From Methanolacinia paynteri (GTDB taxonomy: Archaea; Halobacteriota; Methanomicrobia; Methanomicrobiales; Methanomicrobiaceae): a stretch of 38,643 nt of DNA. A program made the translations under genes and the position numbers. The notes beneath the pieces are model-generated. The model was not told the DNA's origin. It saw only the letters and a list, made by a program, of their open reading frames with translations, and ran no database searches. Every line of letters begins with the position of its first letter. The stretch's first letter is position 1. Location of the stretch: the NCBI RefSeq assembly GCF_000784355.1, contig NZ_KN360929.1, positions 97,811 to 136,453 on the forward strand. Reading direction: 5' to 3'. This document shows, in pieces, positions 16,165 to 24,378 of this stretch.

Positions 16165-16712
16165 TATGCTCTGCCTCCCGAAACGATGCGCTCGCGTTCA
16201 GGGTGTATTGTGTCGGTAAGCGGAGAGTTTCCGTAATATGTGACACCTGCTTCTTCGGATCTGCGTACGCGGTAGCCGGGTATTGTAAGCTTCCTGCCGT
16301 TCACGGCGATGTGGCCGTGTGTAATGAACTGGCGGGCCTGCTTGGGCGAACGTGCGAGACCTTTTCTGTAGACGATGGTCTGTAGTCTGCGTTCGAGTTC
16401 GTTCTCCGTCTTCATTGCAAGAACGTCGCCGATGCCTGCACCGGCGGAGAGAAGACCATATCTCTCGAGGTGGCCGAGAAGCTCTTCCTGCTTTCTTGCG
16501 ACAAATGCTTCATCCGTAACGGATGATTTAAGGGCGAGGAGGTCACGGGCGGCACGCCTGTATTTACGAAGCGTACTCTGGGCCTTCCAGAACTCCCTCT
16601 TGTTTCGAAGACCGTATTCCATCATGAGTCTGTTCTCATCCTCAATACGGGTCTTCTCGAAACGCCTCTTGGGAGTTTCATATTTCTTGTGGTTTTTACC
16701 GGGATATCCCAT
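16164..16712 (-). CDS. rps4: 30S ribosomal protein S4
   Basis: The 182-residue protein begins [26 protein letters not shown], as in archaeal S4 (S9 of eukaryotes), and carries an S4 RNA-binding domain at about residues 105-150 ([33 protein letters not shown]). It is an early-binding protein of the small-subunit body. It lies between S13 and S11 in the standard archaeal order. Confidence 0.97.
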   Translation of the reverse strand: MGYPGKNHKKYETPKRRFEKTRIEDENRLMMEYGLRNKREFWKAQSTLRKYRRAARDLLALKSSVTDEAFVARKQEELLGHLERYGLLSAGAGIGDVLAMKTENELERRLQTIVYRKGLARSPKQARQFITHGHIAVNGRKLTIPGYRVRRSEEAGVTYYGNSPLTDTIHPERERIVSGGRA

Positions 16713-16723
16713 AACAAATCACC

Positions 16724-17173
16724 CTACTGTTTCTTCTTGCTTACACCGACGGTTGCGCCGTGGCGGCCTGTCGATTTCGTACGCTGTCCCCTGACCTTCT
16801 GGTGGGTTTCGTGGCGGATACCGCGGTAACAGCGAATCTTTCTCATCCTGTTGACGTCGTCGTCGACAGCCATACGGAGGTCTGTGCCGAGGAGCTGTTT
16901 TGCCTCTCCGGTGTACACATCCTTCTGACGGTTAAGCATCCATGCAGGGACCTTCCCGGTGTAGCCTGAGACTACCTCGCGAATTCTGTCCACAACGTCC
17001 TCTTCCAAAAGACCGAGGGTTGCACGCGGGTCTACACCGGCCATCTGTGCGATTGAGACCGATGTGTGCATACCGATGCCTGCAAGACCGGTAAGCGCGA
17101 CCTGAACAGATTTGGTACCGTCAAGATCTGTGTTTTCTACCCTGACGAAGTATTTTATCTCTTGTTCTTCCAT
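16724..17173 (-). CDS. rps13: 30S ribosomal protein S13
   Basis: The 149-residue product has [54 protein letters not shown] and the basic end [33 protein letters not shown] of archaeal S13 (S18 of eukaryotes). It sits in the head of the small subunit. It is the first protein gene of the train, 51 bases after tRNA-Ser. Confidence 0.97.
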   Translation of the reverse strand: MEEQEIKYFVRVENTDLDGTKSVQVALTGLAGIGMHTSVSIAQMAGVDPRATLGLLEEDVVDRIREVVSGYTGKVPAWMLNRQKDVYTGEAKQLLGTDLRMAVDDDVNRMRKIRCYRGIRHETHQKVRGQRTKSTGRHGATVGVSKKKQ

Positions 17174-17224
17174 TCAATTGCCTCTCAGTATAACATACTG
17201 CATGTAAGATTTACGGTTTGTGAG

Positions 17225-17309
17225 CGTTGAGGGAGGGATTTGAACCCCCGAGTCCGAGAAGGACACGGGGTTAGCAACCCCGCGCCATACCAGGCTTGGC
17301 TACCTCAAC
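17225..17309 (-). tRNA. tRNA-Ser (GCT)
   Basis: An 85-base class II tRNA: acceptor GTTGAGG/CCTCAAC with discriminator G, D arm GTAGCCAAGCCTGGTATGGC, anticodon stem CGGGG/CCCCG around loop TTGCTAA (anticodon GCT), a long variable arm (TGTCC/GGACT region) and T arm ending TTCAAAT. No CCA or intron. It decodes AGC and AGU. It heads the ribosomal gene train, on the same strand as rps13. Confidence 0.93.
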
Positions 17310-17517
17310 TTTTTTTAAACAACGCATCTTACGACACTCGCGGTAAGATACCGCTCCATGAATATGCTTTAAAAGATGGGTCAATATCGTTATTAAGCAT
17401 TGCGGATGACACCGTCGTCCTCCGCACTTTTTTCCTGTATTCTGTACGCAGGAGAAATAGAAAAAAAAGGCTCTTTGTTGATCTGTGTGGGTACAAAAAG
17501 CAGATTTCATTACTTTC
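17310..17517. other. Promoter-bearing gap upstream of tRNA-Ser
   Basis: No gene is seen. On the minus strand TTTTAAAG at about 17370-17378 could be the TATA box of the tRNA-Ser/ribosomal train, roughly 60 bases before the tRNA. A perfect short hairpin, GCGGTA-AGA-TACCGC, sits at 17340-17354 between that box and the tRNA. A purine-rich run occurs at about 17452-17470. Confidence 0.35.
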
Positions 17518-17572
17518 GGCAACCCTTCGCCGCGAGCCGTCCGGCGGCATGACCGCCGGTGCCGGGGTTGCC
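17518..17572 (+). repeat. Element B2: 55-bp miniature of element B1
   Basis: B2 joins the two ends of B1 with the middle missing. Its start, GGCAACCCTTCGCCGCG, matches B1 4553-4569 and its remainder, GCCGTCCGG to GGGGTTGCC, matches B1 4789-4825. The internal hairpin is CCGGCGG/CCGCCGG with loop CATGA (17541-17559); where B1 has a T-G apposition, B2 has a C-G pair. Outside the inverted repeat, TACTT (17511-17515) and AAGTA (17574-17578) extend the closing stem. It ends 46 bases beyond the stop of the minus-strand CBS gene. Confidence 0.75.
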
Positions 17573-17618
17573 TAAGTAAGATATGTAAGCAATATAGCAA
17601 AAAAAAGAAAAAAGAAGT

Positions 17619-18395
17619 TTAAAGAGCCACGATAAGCGACTCTTTGGAGATCTGGCCGACGAGTTTCTGGTCGTTTACGACAGGAACTGAGCTGATATTT
17701 TTGTTTACCAGCAGGTCGACGATCCCGGCGATGTCCGTTTTGGCATCGACGGTGATCGCAGGCGACGTCATGATGTCGCTGACGAACAGGTTCCTGACCT
17801 GGTACTCCTGGTGCTTGTCGCCGACCGCAGAGCGGAACTCGCGGAGAGATTTTGCGATATCGGTCTCGGTCACTACCCCGATCACTCCCGTCTCGTCGGT
17901 GACAACAAATTTCGTCACGTTCTCGTCGAGCATCCTCCGCCTCAGGTGGACAACCCTCTCGCCGGGGTGGATCGTGTGCGGAGCCTGCATGATCTTGTCC
18001 GCAGGGATTTCAGGCTTTACAACCTTTAACAGGTCGGTCGCATCCACTTTTCCGATCAGCTTGTGATCGCTGTCGAGAATGACGACGATCTTGAACTCCT
18101 GCAGCAGCGGGACCAGTACGTCCACGGGCTCGTCCGGGTAAGCGGACGTAAACGCTTCGTCGATGCCGCTTGCGACATGTATCTTCGTGGGAGATACGGT
18201 AGAGGTTTTTTTGCTTCCAAGTGTATCGGCAATCGCCTTTCTTGATATTGTCCCGACAACCGTCCCGTTGTTCGTTACTATCAGGGGATCGGCGGCCTCA
18301 TCAAGCATTTTATCGAGAGCTTCCGTTATTGCAGCGGATTTTGCTATGGCAACAGGCTTTGACATTATATCTTTTATTAACAGATCTTCATTCAT
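17619..18395 (-). CDS. CBS-domain protein (four CBS motifs)
   Basis: Four CBS motifs in two Bateman pairs make up the whole protein: VKDIMSKP-like LLIKDIMSKPVAIAKSAAI, a second centred on HVASGIDEAFTSAYPDEPVDVLVPLL, a third ADKIMQAPHTIHPGERVVHLRR and a fourth NLFVSDIMTSPAITVDAKTD. Such modules bind adenine nucleotides or other adenosyl ligands and act as sensors. I start at ATG 18395 because GGAGGTG lies six bases before it; an in-frame GTG nine bases upstream falls within that site. About 258 residues. No catalytic or DNA-binding domain is present. First (most downstream) of three CBS genes in a row. Confidence 0.9.
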   Translation of the reverse strand: MNEDLLIKDIMSKPVAIAKSAAITEALDKMLDEAADPLIVTNNGTVVGTISRKAIADTLGSKKTSTVSPTKIHVASGIDEAFTSAYPDEPVDVLVPLLQEFKIVVILDSDHKLIGKVDATDLLKVVKPEIPADKIMQAPHTIHPGERVVHLRRRMLDENVTKFVVTDETGVIGVVTETDIAKSLREFRSAVGDKHQEYQVRNLFVSDIMTSPAITVDAKTDIAGIVDLLVNKNISSVPVVNDQKLVGQISKESLIVAL

Positions 18396-18486
18396 CTGAA
18401 ACACCTCCAGTGGGGAATATTATTATATTTTTCCTCTTTCCGTTCTCAGGTTCCCCCGCCATACGACAGGGGCACTTCATCTCATT

Positions 18487-19392
18487 TCAATAATCTTTAC
18501 CGGGTGACGAATTCCCGTTTCCTGACTGCGATAGCAGTCTTACAACATCGAATTCCGTTATCACCCCTACAAGGTTGGAGTCTTCGATAACAGGGAGTGC
18601 ACCGACATTCTTCTCGATCATCTGTATCGCGGCATCTCTTGTAGAGACGTCCGGAGAAGTCGTGTAGAGATTTCCAGACATGACATCTCTTACAGATACC
18701 GAGATTATGTCCGAGACATCCCCCGTAACCATATTTTTGAACACACCTCCGTTTCCAACATACTTCATTATATCCATCGCCGTGATTATGCCGAAAAGGA
18801 CATCTTCGCTGACTACGGGAAGTCTCCTGAATTTATGCGAGATCATCTCCTTTGCGACATTTGTCACCGTGTTGTCCGGCGACGTTATATACGGCGAACG
18901 TGTCATCACATCCCTGACATTGAGAGGGCTGTCCTGGTAGTTCATTACCTTTAAGACGTCCCTCTCGGTGACGATGCCTTTTATGGCGCCGTCCGCATCA
19001 AGGATCGGGATTCCGCCGCATTTCTTCTCGACTATCAGGGATGCAACCTCCTGTATCCGGGCGTTCTCCCTTACCGAGAGAACCTTTGGGCTCATAATCT
19101 CGCGGACGCTGTCGTTCAAAGCCGAGATTACGTTTCCTTTATGTTTCCTGGACACCAGGTTGAATTTCTCTCCTCCCCCGATGAAATTTATGATATCGCC
19201 GGCGGTGACGATTCCGAGAACCTTTCCGGTTCCGGAATCTGTTACAGGAAGCCTCCTGAAACCTTTCTCCGCCATCGTTTCGACGGCACCTATTATGCTC
19301 ATCCTCGGAGAGACTGTTATGACATCAGCGGTAGAAATTTCGCTGACATGTCTGTTATTGTAGTTTATATTGTTCTTGCCGTTTTTTTGCAT
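18487..19392 (-). CDS. CBS-domain protein (four CBS motifs)
   Basis: The 301-residue protein is again only CBS motifs: VITVSPRMSIIGAVETMAEKGFRRLPV (about 25-52), VREIMSPKVLSVRENARIQEVASLIVEKKCGGIPI, VRDVMTRSPYITSPDNTVTNVAKEMISHKFRRLPV and VRDVMSGNLYTTSPDVSTRDAAIQMIEKNVGALPV. Each ends with the usual VVGIIT-like strand. The first 20 residues are polar and rich in asparagine (QKNGKNNINYNN). The leader has only a weak GGATGG before the ATG. Likely an adenosyl-ligand sensor acting on an unknown partner. It lies between the other two CBS genes on the same strand. Confidence 0.9.
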   Translation of the reverse strand: MQKNGKNNINYNNRHVSEISTADVITVSPRMSIIGAVETMAEKGFRRLPVTDSGTGKVLGIVTAGDIINFIGGGEKFNLVSRKHKGNVISALNDSVREIMSPKVLSVRENARIQEVASLIVEKKCGGIPILDADGAIKGIVTERDVLKVMNYQDSPLNVRDVMTRSPYITSPDNTVTNVAKEMISHKFRRLPVVSEDVLFGIITAMDIMKYVGNGGVFKNMVTGDVSDIISVSVRDVMSGNLYTTSPDVSTRDAAIQMIEKNVGALPVIEDSNLVGVITEFDVVRLLSQSGNGNSSPGKDY

Positions 19393-19603
19393 TAAACCAT
19401 CCTGTTTTTATTCGCACATGAAACGGATATATCATGCACATTTCACGGGGAAACCGCCCGGCAGTTCCCCGTATTTATTTTCTGCATTCATACTGCGGAT
19501 CGGGGGCACAATAAGAGCCCAGCCATGACCTGCAGTAATTGCATTACATTATATTCCGGTTTTATGCCTCGGACTGTTGAGGTCATCGGGGTGGCACATG
19601 GAG

Positions 19604-20188
19604 TTAATCCACATCGTCCCCCCTGCGGCACTTCGAACACAGCATTCTCCCGTCGTCAACAACGAGGTCGTCGCTCATCATACCGCAGGAATCACATATC
19701 CCTGTCGAAGAATCGTCGGTGATGGACTTCTCATATCCGTTGTTGACCTTTATCAGCTCGGACATTATCTCGTTCATCGCGTTTGAGACCGAGAGAATGT
19801 CCCTGACGGTTACAAGGCCTACGACCTTGTCCCCTTCAACAACAGGAAGTCTTCTCACTTTATTTTTCACCATCATGTGAGTTGCATCGCCAACGGTTTT
19901 GTCAACATCAATTGTGATCAACGGGGTACTCATGATTTCACTGACACGTACTTCACTCGGTTTTTTGTCTTTGGCAACAACCTTACAGTTGATATCCTCC
20001 TCCGTAACTATACCCTTTGGCAGGTTATTCTGTAGCACTATGCAACTTCCGACTTCGTCGCGGCACATCTTTTCTGCGGCCTTTGCAACAGTCGCTTCGA
20101 CACCGATAGTGGTGGGATTATATCTCATCGCCTCCTTTACCGGAACGCCGACTTCAAATCGGATTATGTCGTATTTTTTTTCACTCAC
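19604..20188 (-). CDS. CBS-domain protein with C-terminal zinc ribbon
   Basis: The product has two CBS motifs (VGVPVKEAMRYNPTTIGVEATVAKAAEKM and VRVSEIMSTPLITIDVDKTVGDATHMMVKNKVRRLPV) and a C-terminal treble-clef/zinc ribbon, GICDSCGMMSDDLVVDDGRMLCSKCRRGD. I choose GTG at 20188 because a perfect GGAGGTGA lies five bases before it; the longer in-frame ATG at 20203 overlaps that site and would make the ribosome-binding sequence coding. About 194 residues. Similar CBS plus zinc-ribbon proteins occur in methanogens; the ribbon may contact nucleic acid or a protein. Its start is divergent from the GTPase gene at 20443. Confidence 0.9.
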   Translation of the reverse strand: MSEKKYDIIRFEVGVPVKEAMRYNPTTIGVEATVAKAAEKMCRDEVGSCIVLQNNLPKGIVTEEDINCKVVAKDKKPSEVRVSEIMSTPLITIDVDKTVGDATHMMVKNKVRRLPVVEGDKVVGLVTVRDILSVSNAMNEIMSELIKVNNGYEKSITDDSSTGICDSCGMMSDDLVVDDGRMLCSKCRRGDDVD

Positions 20189-20381
20189 ATGACTCACCTC
20201 CATCCCCGCAGGAAAACTCCTGCAGAGAGAGGGTCTACAATTTAACCTATCGCCCTGTCTCTATAAAAGGATACTGACAAAGACATTTCATAAAAAAGAA
20301 AAAATATTGAAGGATATTATTCAATCATCCTTTCATTCGATGCAAAGAAAATATATTTCCCAAAAGAGACATGATATTTAG

Positions 20382-20389
20382 TATATAAT
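20382..20389 (+). promoter_or_regulatory. TATA box of the GTPase (arvA-like) cluster
   Basis: TATATAAT is about 55 bases before the ATG at 20443. The likely transcript start near 20411 leaves a short leader with GGAG at 20428-20431. The three following genes are tightly packed on the same strand and would share it. Confidence 0.45.
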
Positions 20390-20442
20390 GTACAATATTA
20401 CCGTTACATAATATTAGTTGATATGCTGGAGTTAGTACAAAG

Positions 20443-21084
20443 ATGAGTTTTCTTATTCGAACCAAACAAAAATTTTCCAGGTTCTTTAAGGGCCTGATGA
20501 AGAAAAAGCAGATGCGGGTGGGTATATACGGGCCCCCAAATGCAGGAAAAACAACTCTTTCAAACCGGATAGTCAGGGACTGGACAGGAGACGCCGTCGG
20601 CCCTGTAAGCGAGATCCCGCACGAAACAAGGCGTGCGAGAAGAAAAGAAGGGGTTACTATCTCTGACGAAACGGGGAATTCGGTCACTATCGATATCGTC
20701 GATACGCCGGGTGTTACGACGAAGATCGACTACAAGGAATTTCTCGAGTACGGAATCGAGGCAGACGAGGCCATCGTGCGGGCAAGGGAGGCGACGGAAG
20801 GTGTTGCAGAGGCCATGCACTGGTTGAGAGAGGATATCGACGGGGTTATATATATGCTCGATTCCACGCAGGACCCGTTCGTCCAGGTAAATATAATGCT
20901 GATAGGAATTATCGAGAGCAGGGATCTGCCTGTAATTATCGTTGCAAATAAGACGGATCTTCCGGATGCAGCTCCTTCAAGGATCAAGAGCGCCTTCCCG
21001 CAGCACCCGGTTATTTCAATCTCAGGGCTTGAGGGAACGAACGTGGAGGAGCTCTACGATAAAATGATCGAGTACTTCGGGTGA
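20443..21084 (+). CDS. arvA: Era-like small GTPase, probable archaeal vesiculation GTPase
   Basis: The 213-residue protein begins with a basic, amphipathic stretch (SFLIRTKQKFSRFFKGLMKKKQM) that could bind membrane. It then has all G motifs: P-loop YGPPNAGKTTLS (residues 29-40), switch region EIPHETRRARRKEGVTI, DTPG (87-90), ANKTDLPD (168-175) and ISGLEGTN (193-200). The gene is followed by the DUF2073 and zinc-ribbon genes, the same trio as in Haloferax, where the GTPase (ArvA) is needed to form extracellular vesicles. Family and cluster are clear; the vesicle role here is by analogy. Confidence 0.88.
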   Translation: MSFLIRTKQKFSRFFKGLMKKKQMRVGIYGPPNAGKTTLSNRIVRDWTGDAVGPVSEIPHETRRARRKEGVTISDETGNSVTIDIVDTPGVTTKIDYKEFLEYGIEADEAIVRAREATEGVAEAMHWLREDIDGVIYMLDSTQDPFVQVNIMLIGIIESRDLPVIIVANKTDLPDAAPSRIKSAFPQHPVISISGLEGTNVEELYDKMIEYFG

Positions 21085-21089
21085 ATAAA

Positions 21090-21470
21090 ATGATACAGGG
21101 AGTTCAGATAGACCTTATATCGGCCGACCGCCTCGAAAGACTCACGGCGCTGGAGAAAGTCAGGCTGATTCTTGAAAAGGTCATGGAAGGAAATGTCGTT
21201 GTCCTTGAAAAAGGCCTGACTGCGGACGAGCAGAGCCTTCTTATCGAGACAACGATGAGGGAGATTACTCCCGACGGATTTGCCGGAATAGAGATGGAGA
21301 CATATTCCGGGGGACCGGCCGAAAGCCACAAGGGTGGCGGCGGACTGTTCGGCGGTCTCTTCGGCAAAAAGGAATCTCCAGGCCGCCTTACAGTAATAGG
21401 GCCTGCAAACCAGATGAAGACGCTGAAGAAGGACAAGGATCTCATCAGTGCCTGGGTATCCTCAAGGTGA
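21090..21470 (+). CDS. arvB: DUF2073 protein, OapB/ArvB-like partner of the GTPase
   Basis: About 126 residues. IQGVQIDLISADRLERLTALEKVRLILEKVMEGNVVVLEKGLT is followed by LIETTMREITPDGFAGIEMETYSG, a glycine-rich linker with GGGGLFGGLFGKKESPG and a final strand RLTVIGPANQMKTLKKDKDLISAWVSS. This matches DUF2073, a small archaeal family found next to the Era-like GTPase. I start it at ATG 21090, five bases after GGGTGA; an in-frame GTG at 21081 would overlap the GTPase stop. It may be a regulator or effector of the GTPase; no catalytic motif is seen. Confidence 0.85.
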   Translation: MIQGVQIDLISADRLERLTALEKVRLILEKVMEGNVVVLEKGLTADEQSLLIETTMREITPDGFAGIEMETYSGGPAESHKGGGGLFGGLFGKKESPGRLTVIGPANQMKTLKKDKDLISAWVSSR

Positions 21471-21479
21471 AACCTGATA

Positions 21480-21878
21480 ATGCCACACAAGTGTACTAAA
21501 TGCGGCAGGGAGTTTAAGGACGGTACGACCGACATCCTGAAGGGCTGCCCCAGTTGCGGAGGAAAAAAGTTTCTCTACATCAAGCCTGAAGATCTTCATA
21601 AGGATATTCTTGAAGAGAAGAGCATAGAGGATGTCATCGAAGAGAAAAAGGATTCTCTTCTTGAAGTGAGCAGCAGCAGGGACGAAGAGCCGGTCGAGAT
21701 ATACGAAAGAATTGAAAGCATTCGTGTTCTCAACCCGGGATCTTACGAACTCAACCTTGAAAAGCTCGCGAAGAGCGACGAGATGGTGATGCAGATGGGC
21801 AAGGACGACAAGTACATCGTCGATCTGCTTTCGATGGGGAAGGTAGAGAAAGACAAAAAAAAGAAGAAGAAAAAGTAA
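21480..21878 (+). CDS. arvC: Zinc-ribbon protein, OapC/ArvC-like
   Basis: The 132-residue product has an N-terminal zinc ribbon with ligands C5, C8, C23 and C26 (CTKCGREFKDGTTDILKGCPSC), a charged middle rich in glutamate and lysine (EDVIEEKKDS), a compact segment RIESIRVLNPGSYELNLEKLAKSDEMVMQMGKDDKYIVDL and a C-terminal run of lysines. It belongs to the archaeal zinc-ribbon family that travels with the Era-like GTPase and DUF2073. The lysine tail could contact membrane or RNA. It starts nine bases after the previous stop, so the three genes are an operon. Confidence 0.85.
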   Translation: MPHKCTKCGREFKDGTTDILKGCPSCGGKKFLYIKPEDLHKDILEEKSIEDVIEEKKDSLLEVSSSRDEEPVEIYERIESIRVLNPGSYELNLEKLAKSDEMVMQMGKDDKYIVDLLSMGKVEKDKKKKKKK

Positions 21879-21924
21879 ATTTTTTATGTATCTTTTAAAA
21901 AATATTTCTCTTGACTTTTAAGAA
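21879..21924 (+). terminator. T-rich end region after the GTPase cluster
   Basis: The 46 bases between this cluster and the converging adhesin gene contain several T runs (TTTTTT at about 21879-21884, TCTTTT) and A runs that would act as T runs for the opposite strand. Archaeal termination needs little more than such runs, so this stretch probably ends both transcripts. Confidence 0.4.
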
Positions 21925-24378
21925 TTAATATATATAAATATAATGTGTAACACTATCACTTCCATTGGAATTTGCTACTGTAAGCATCACATTTTTCCAG
22001 CCACTAGAAGTATATGTATATACATGCGTAGGATTCTGCTCTGTTGAAGTTTGACCATCATCGAAATCCCATTCCCATGATGTCGGATCGCCCTCAGACT
22101 CATCCGTAAAGTAGAATGTTGTAGAATACCTAGAGCCCGAATTTGGAGATACCGTGAATTCAGCAACGACCGGTTCAATCAACTCATAACTATCCGCACT
22201 ACACATCAGATATGTAGCACTGCTGCTGAGCTGGAATAAATTGCCGCTGTTCGGGTACATATTATTGATATGAACCTCAGGAGTTTCCGTTGGTGACCAG
22301 GGCAGAATCTCGGTTCCGTCAACTACCAGATATGTCTGGACACTGTATCCCGGATAAGGAACAACTATTGACAGCGTCGAATGCATATCGGAGAAACCGG
22401 ACACCTCTGTATTTGAAAGTGATCCATGACCAGAGGAACGTACTCCGTTTATATACAGGTTGACATCATCAAATTCGAGAGTAGAGATTCTCCCAGAGTT
22501 GCTATAAATAGAACCGTCCTGATCATCCCTCAGGACAATACGAACATTTGTTCCAACCGGAAGATTAACAGAGGAACCTCTGAAGTAGAGATAAGAATAA
22601 TAACCCGTTACATTAAATTCAAGTTCACTGCCTGAAGTGAGATAAAAGGGCCTGTGGGTATTAAGGAGAATATCCGAGCGTGACTCGATTACGGTGATAT
22701 AGTCGGTCTTCTCCTCAATATCATAGCCCATTGCATTCGAAGCTCTCAGGCTTACATTGTAAATTCCCGGTGAAGTGTACACATGCTCGGGGTTCTGATC
22801 AGTGGATGTCTCTCCATCGCCGAAGTCCCAGAGCCAGGAATCTGCACATCCTGCAGAGAGAGAGGTGAAGTTGACTGTAAGCGGAGCTGAACCTTCGGTC
22901 ACATCAGCCTCGAAGTCGGCTGTTGGCACGGTACAGTAGTCATCCAGGCAGAAGTTCTCCATATACTCGACATCTGTTGATCCGGCGGGGGCCCACTTGA
23001 GATATAATACTGCAACCTCCTCCACTTCGTACATCATTACCTTTATGGGGTGGTATCCTTCGGTCAGATGAATGGGGACTGACGAGGATTCCGGCGGATG
23101 ATCTTCCCAGTTGTCGATCAATGGCGTATTCATATCGTCTATCCACAGTCGCGAGCCGTCGTCCGATGTAAGGTTGAAGGTATAGTCATCCTCGGTATCG
23201 ACGAGGAAGTACCCTTCGTACATTACGCTGAAATACTCGGTCCTCTGGATAAGCGGGTACGGCCAGTTCGGGATGTCGCTCTCATAACCGTATTCTTCGT
23301 ATCCCCAATCATTTGCAAACCTGAGTCTTTGCGATACGTCTACAACAGGCGTTCCCGCAAAGTTGGTGTTCCTGTAGTAATACCCGGTAAGGCCGGTATT
23401 CTCGCACGTGCTTGTCGCCAATACGGAGATGTAAGCCGTTTTCGTCTCGGTGTCGCTCCCGTCGGCGTTGGTCACTGTCAACGAGACCGTAAAGTTTCCG
23501 AATGAAGAGTATAAATGAACAGGATTCTCTTCGGTCGAGTTTGTGCCGTCACCGAAGTCCCAGAACCATGAAGTAGGACTTCCTGTAGATTGATCGGTAA
23601 ACTGAACCGACAGGGGCAGGGGTCCCGAAGTGATATTGGCAGTGAAGTCCGCATCCGGGGGAGACGGAGTTACCCCGTTCACAACGATATATTCTGGTTT
23701 TGTCTTGATAGCCGAGCCGTTAGCATTTGATACGGTAAGCGTTACAGTATATCTTCCTTCCCCGTTATAGGTATGAGAGGGGTTTTGACTCGTCGAATTT
23801 TTGCCGTCCCCAAAGTCCCAGTACCAGGAAGTAGGACCTCCTGACGACATATCTGTAAAGGAGACGGATAATGAACCAATCCCGCCGCTTCTCGGAGTTC
23901 CAGAGAAATCTGCAGATAATACCGAGGTAATTATATATCCCTCTCCGCTTGATGCGATCAGGCTTCCCTGCCCTCCTTTCGTGGATATTAGAAGTATCTG
24001 GCTGTAATCACTTTTACCCTCGATTACAAGTGTTTCCCCGACATCCCAGGAATCCCATTCTCCTCCGATCTCATTCCCGCCGTCCTGACCAAGGAGCGTT
24101 ATTTCAGAGGGAGAATAATCTCTACCGTCCACACGGACAATAAATTCCCCGCTCCTGAGAGAGTCCCCCCCGTTATGATATAAAAGAAGGTCTTCATCGG
24201 TAGTATCGGGGATCAATGACAGGCTGGGAATTTCTGTAGGAGTACTCTGGCCCGTGATAAATACGCCCACCATGGCGATTCCCACGACAACAAGAGAGAT
24301 CATTAATACTACACCGATGAGCTCTGAAACGGCCTCATATCTTTGGATTTCATCAATCTCGATGTCGTTTCTCTTCAG
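21925..24378 (-). CDS. Pilin-signal surface protein with PKD and PA14 domains
   Basis: A large surface protein. In frame from 24378 it starts L/M-KRNDIEIDEIQRYEAVSELIGVV, then a hydrophobic helix: the class III (prepilin-type) signal of archaeal pilins, with cleavage expected before VSELIG. The first codon would be CTG; the first ATG, at 24303, falls inside the helix and would discard the signal. Then, numbered from 24303: PKD domains at about 130-208, 217-294, 458-536 and 715-792, each with WDFGDG or a variant, and a PA14 domain at about 302-445 (TGYYYRNTNFAGTP, TSDDGSRLWIDD). PA14 often binds carbohydrate. Likely an exported adhesin or pilus-tip protein. The two upstream genes also have pilin-type starts. 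Confidence 0.8.
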   Translation of the reverse strand: MKRNDIEIDEIQRYEAVSELIGVVLMISLVVVGIAMVGVFITGQSTPTEIPSLSLIPDTTDEDLLLYHNGGDSLRSGEFIVRVDGRDYSPSEITLLGQDGGNEIGGEWDSWDVGETLVIEGKSDYSQILLISTKGGQGSLIASSGEGYIITSVLSADFSGTPRSGGIGSLSVSFTDMSSGGPTSWYWDFGDGKNSTSQNPSHTYNGEGRYTVTLTVSNANGSAIKTKPEYIVVNGVTPSPPDADFTANITSGPLPLSVQFTDQSTGSPTSWFWDFGDGTNSTEENPVHLYSSFGNFTVSLTVTNADGSDTETKTAYISVLATSTCENTGLTGYYYRNTNFAGTPVVDVSQRLRFANDWGYEEYGYESDIPNWPYPLIQRTEYFSVMYEGYFLVDTEDDYTFNLTSDDGSRLWIDDMNTPLIDNWEDHPPESSSVPIHLTEGYHPIKVMMYEVEEVAVLYLKWAPAGSTDVEYMENFCLDDYCTVPTADFEADVTEGSAPLTVNFTSLSAGCADSWLWDFGDGETSTDQNPEHVYTSPGIYNVSLRASNAMGYDIEEKTDYITVIESRSDILLNTHRPFYLTSGSELEFNVTGYYSYLYFRGSSVNLPVGTNVRIVLRDDQDGSIYSNSGRISTLEFDDVNLYINGVRSSGHGSLSNTEVSGFSDMHSTLSIVVPYPGYSVQTYLVVDGTEILPWSPTETPEVHINNMYPNSGNLFQLSSSATYLMCSADSYELIEPVVAEFTVSPNSGSRYSTTFYFTDESEGDPTSWEWDFDDGQTSTEQNPTHVYTYTSSGWKNVMLTVANSNGSDSVTHYIYIY

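Noticed and set aside
17518..17572. B2 as a group II intron domain V or a lone terminator
   Set aside because: The catalytic AGC and bulge are absent, no intron protein is near, and the unit repeats B1 ends exactly, which a simple terminator would not.
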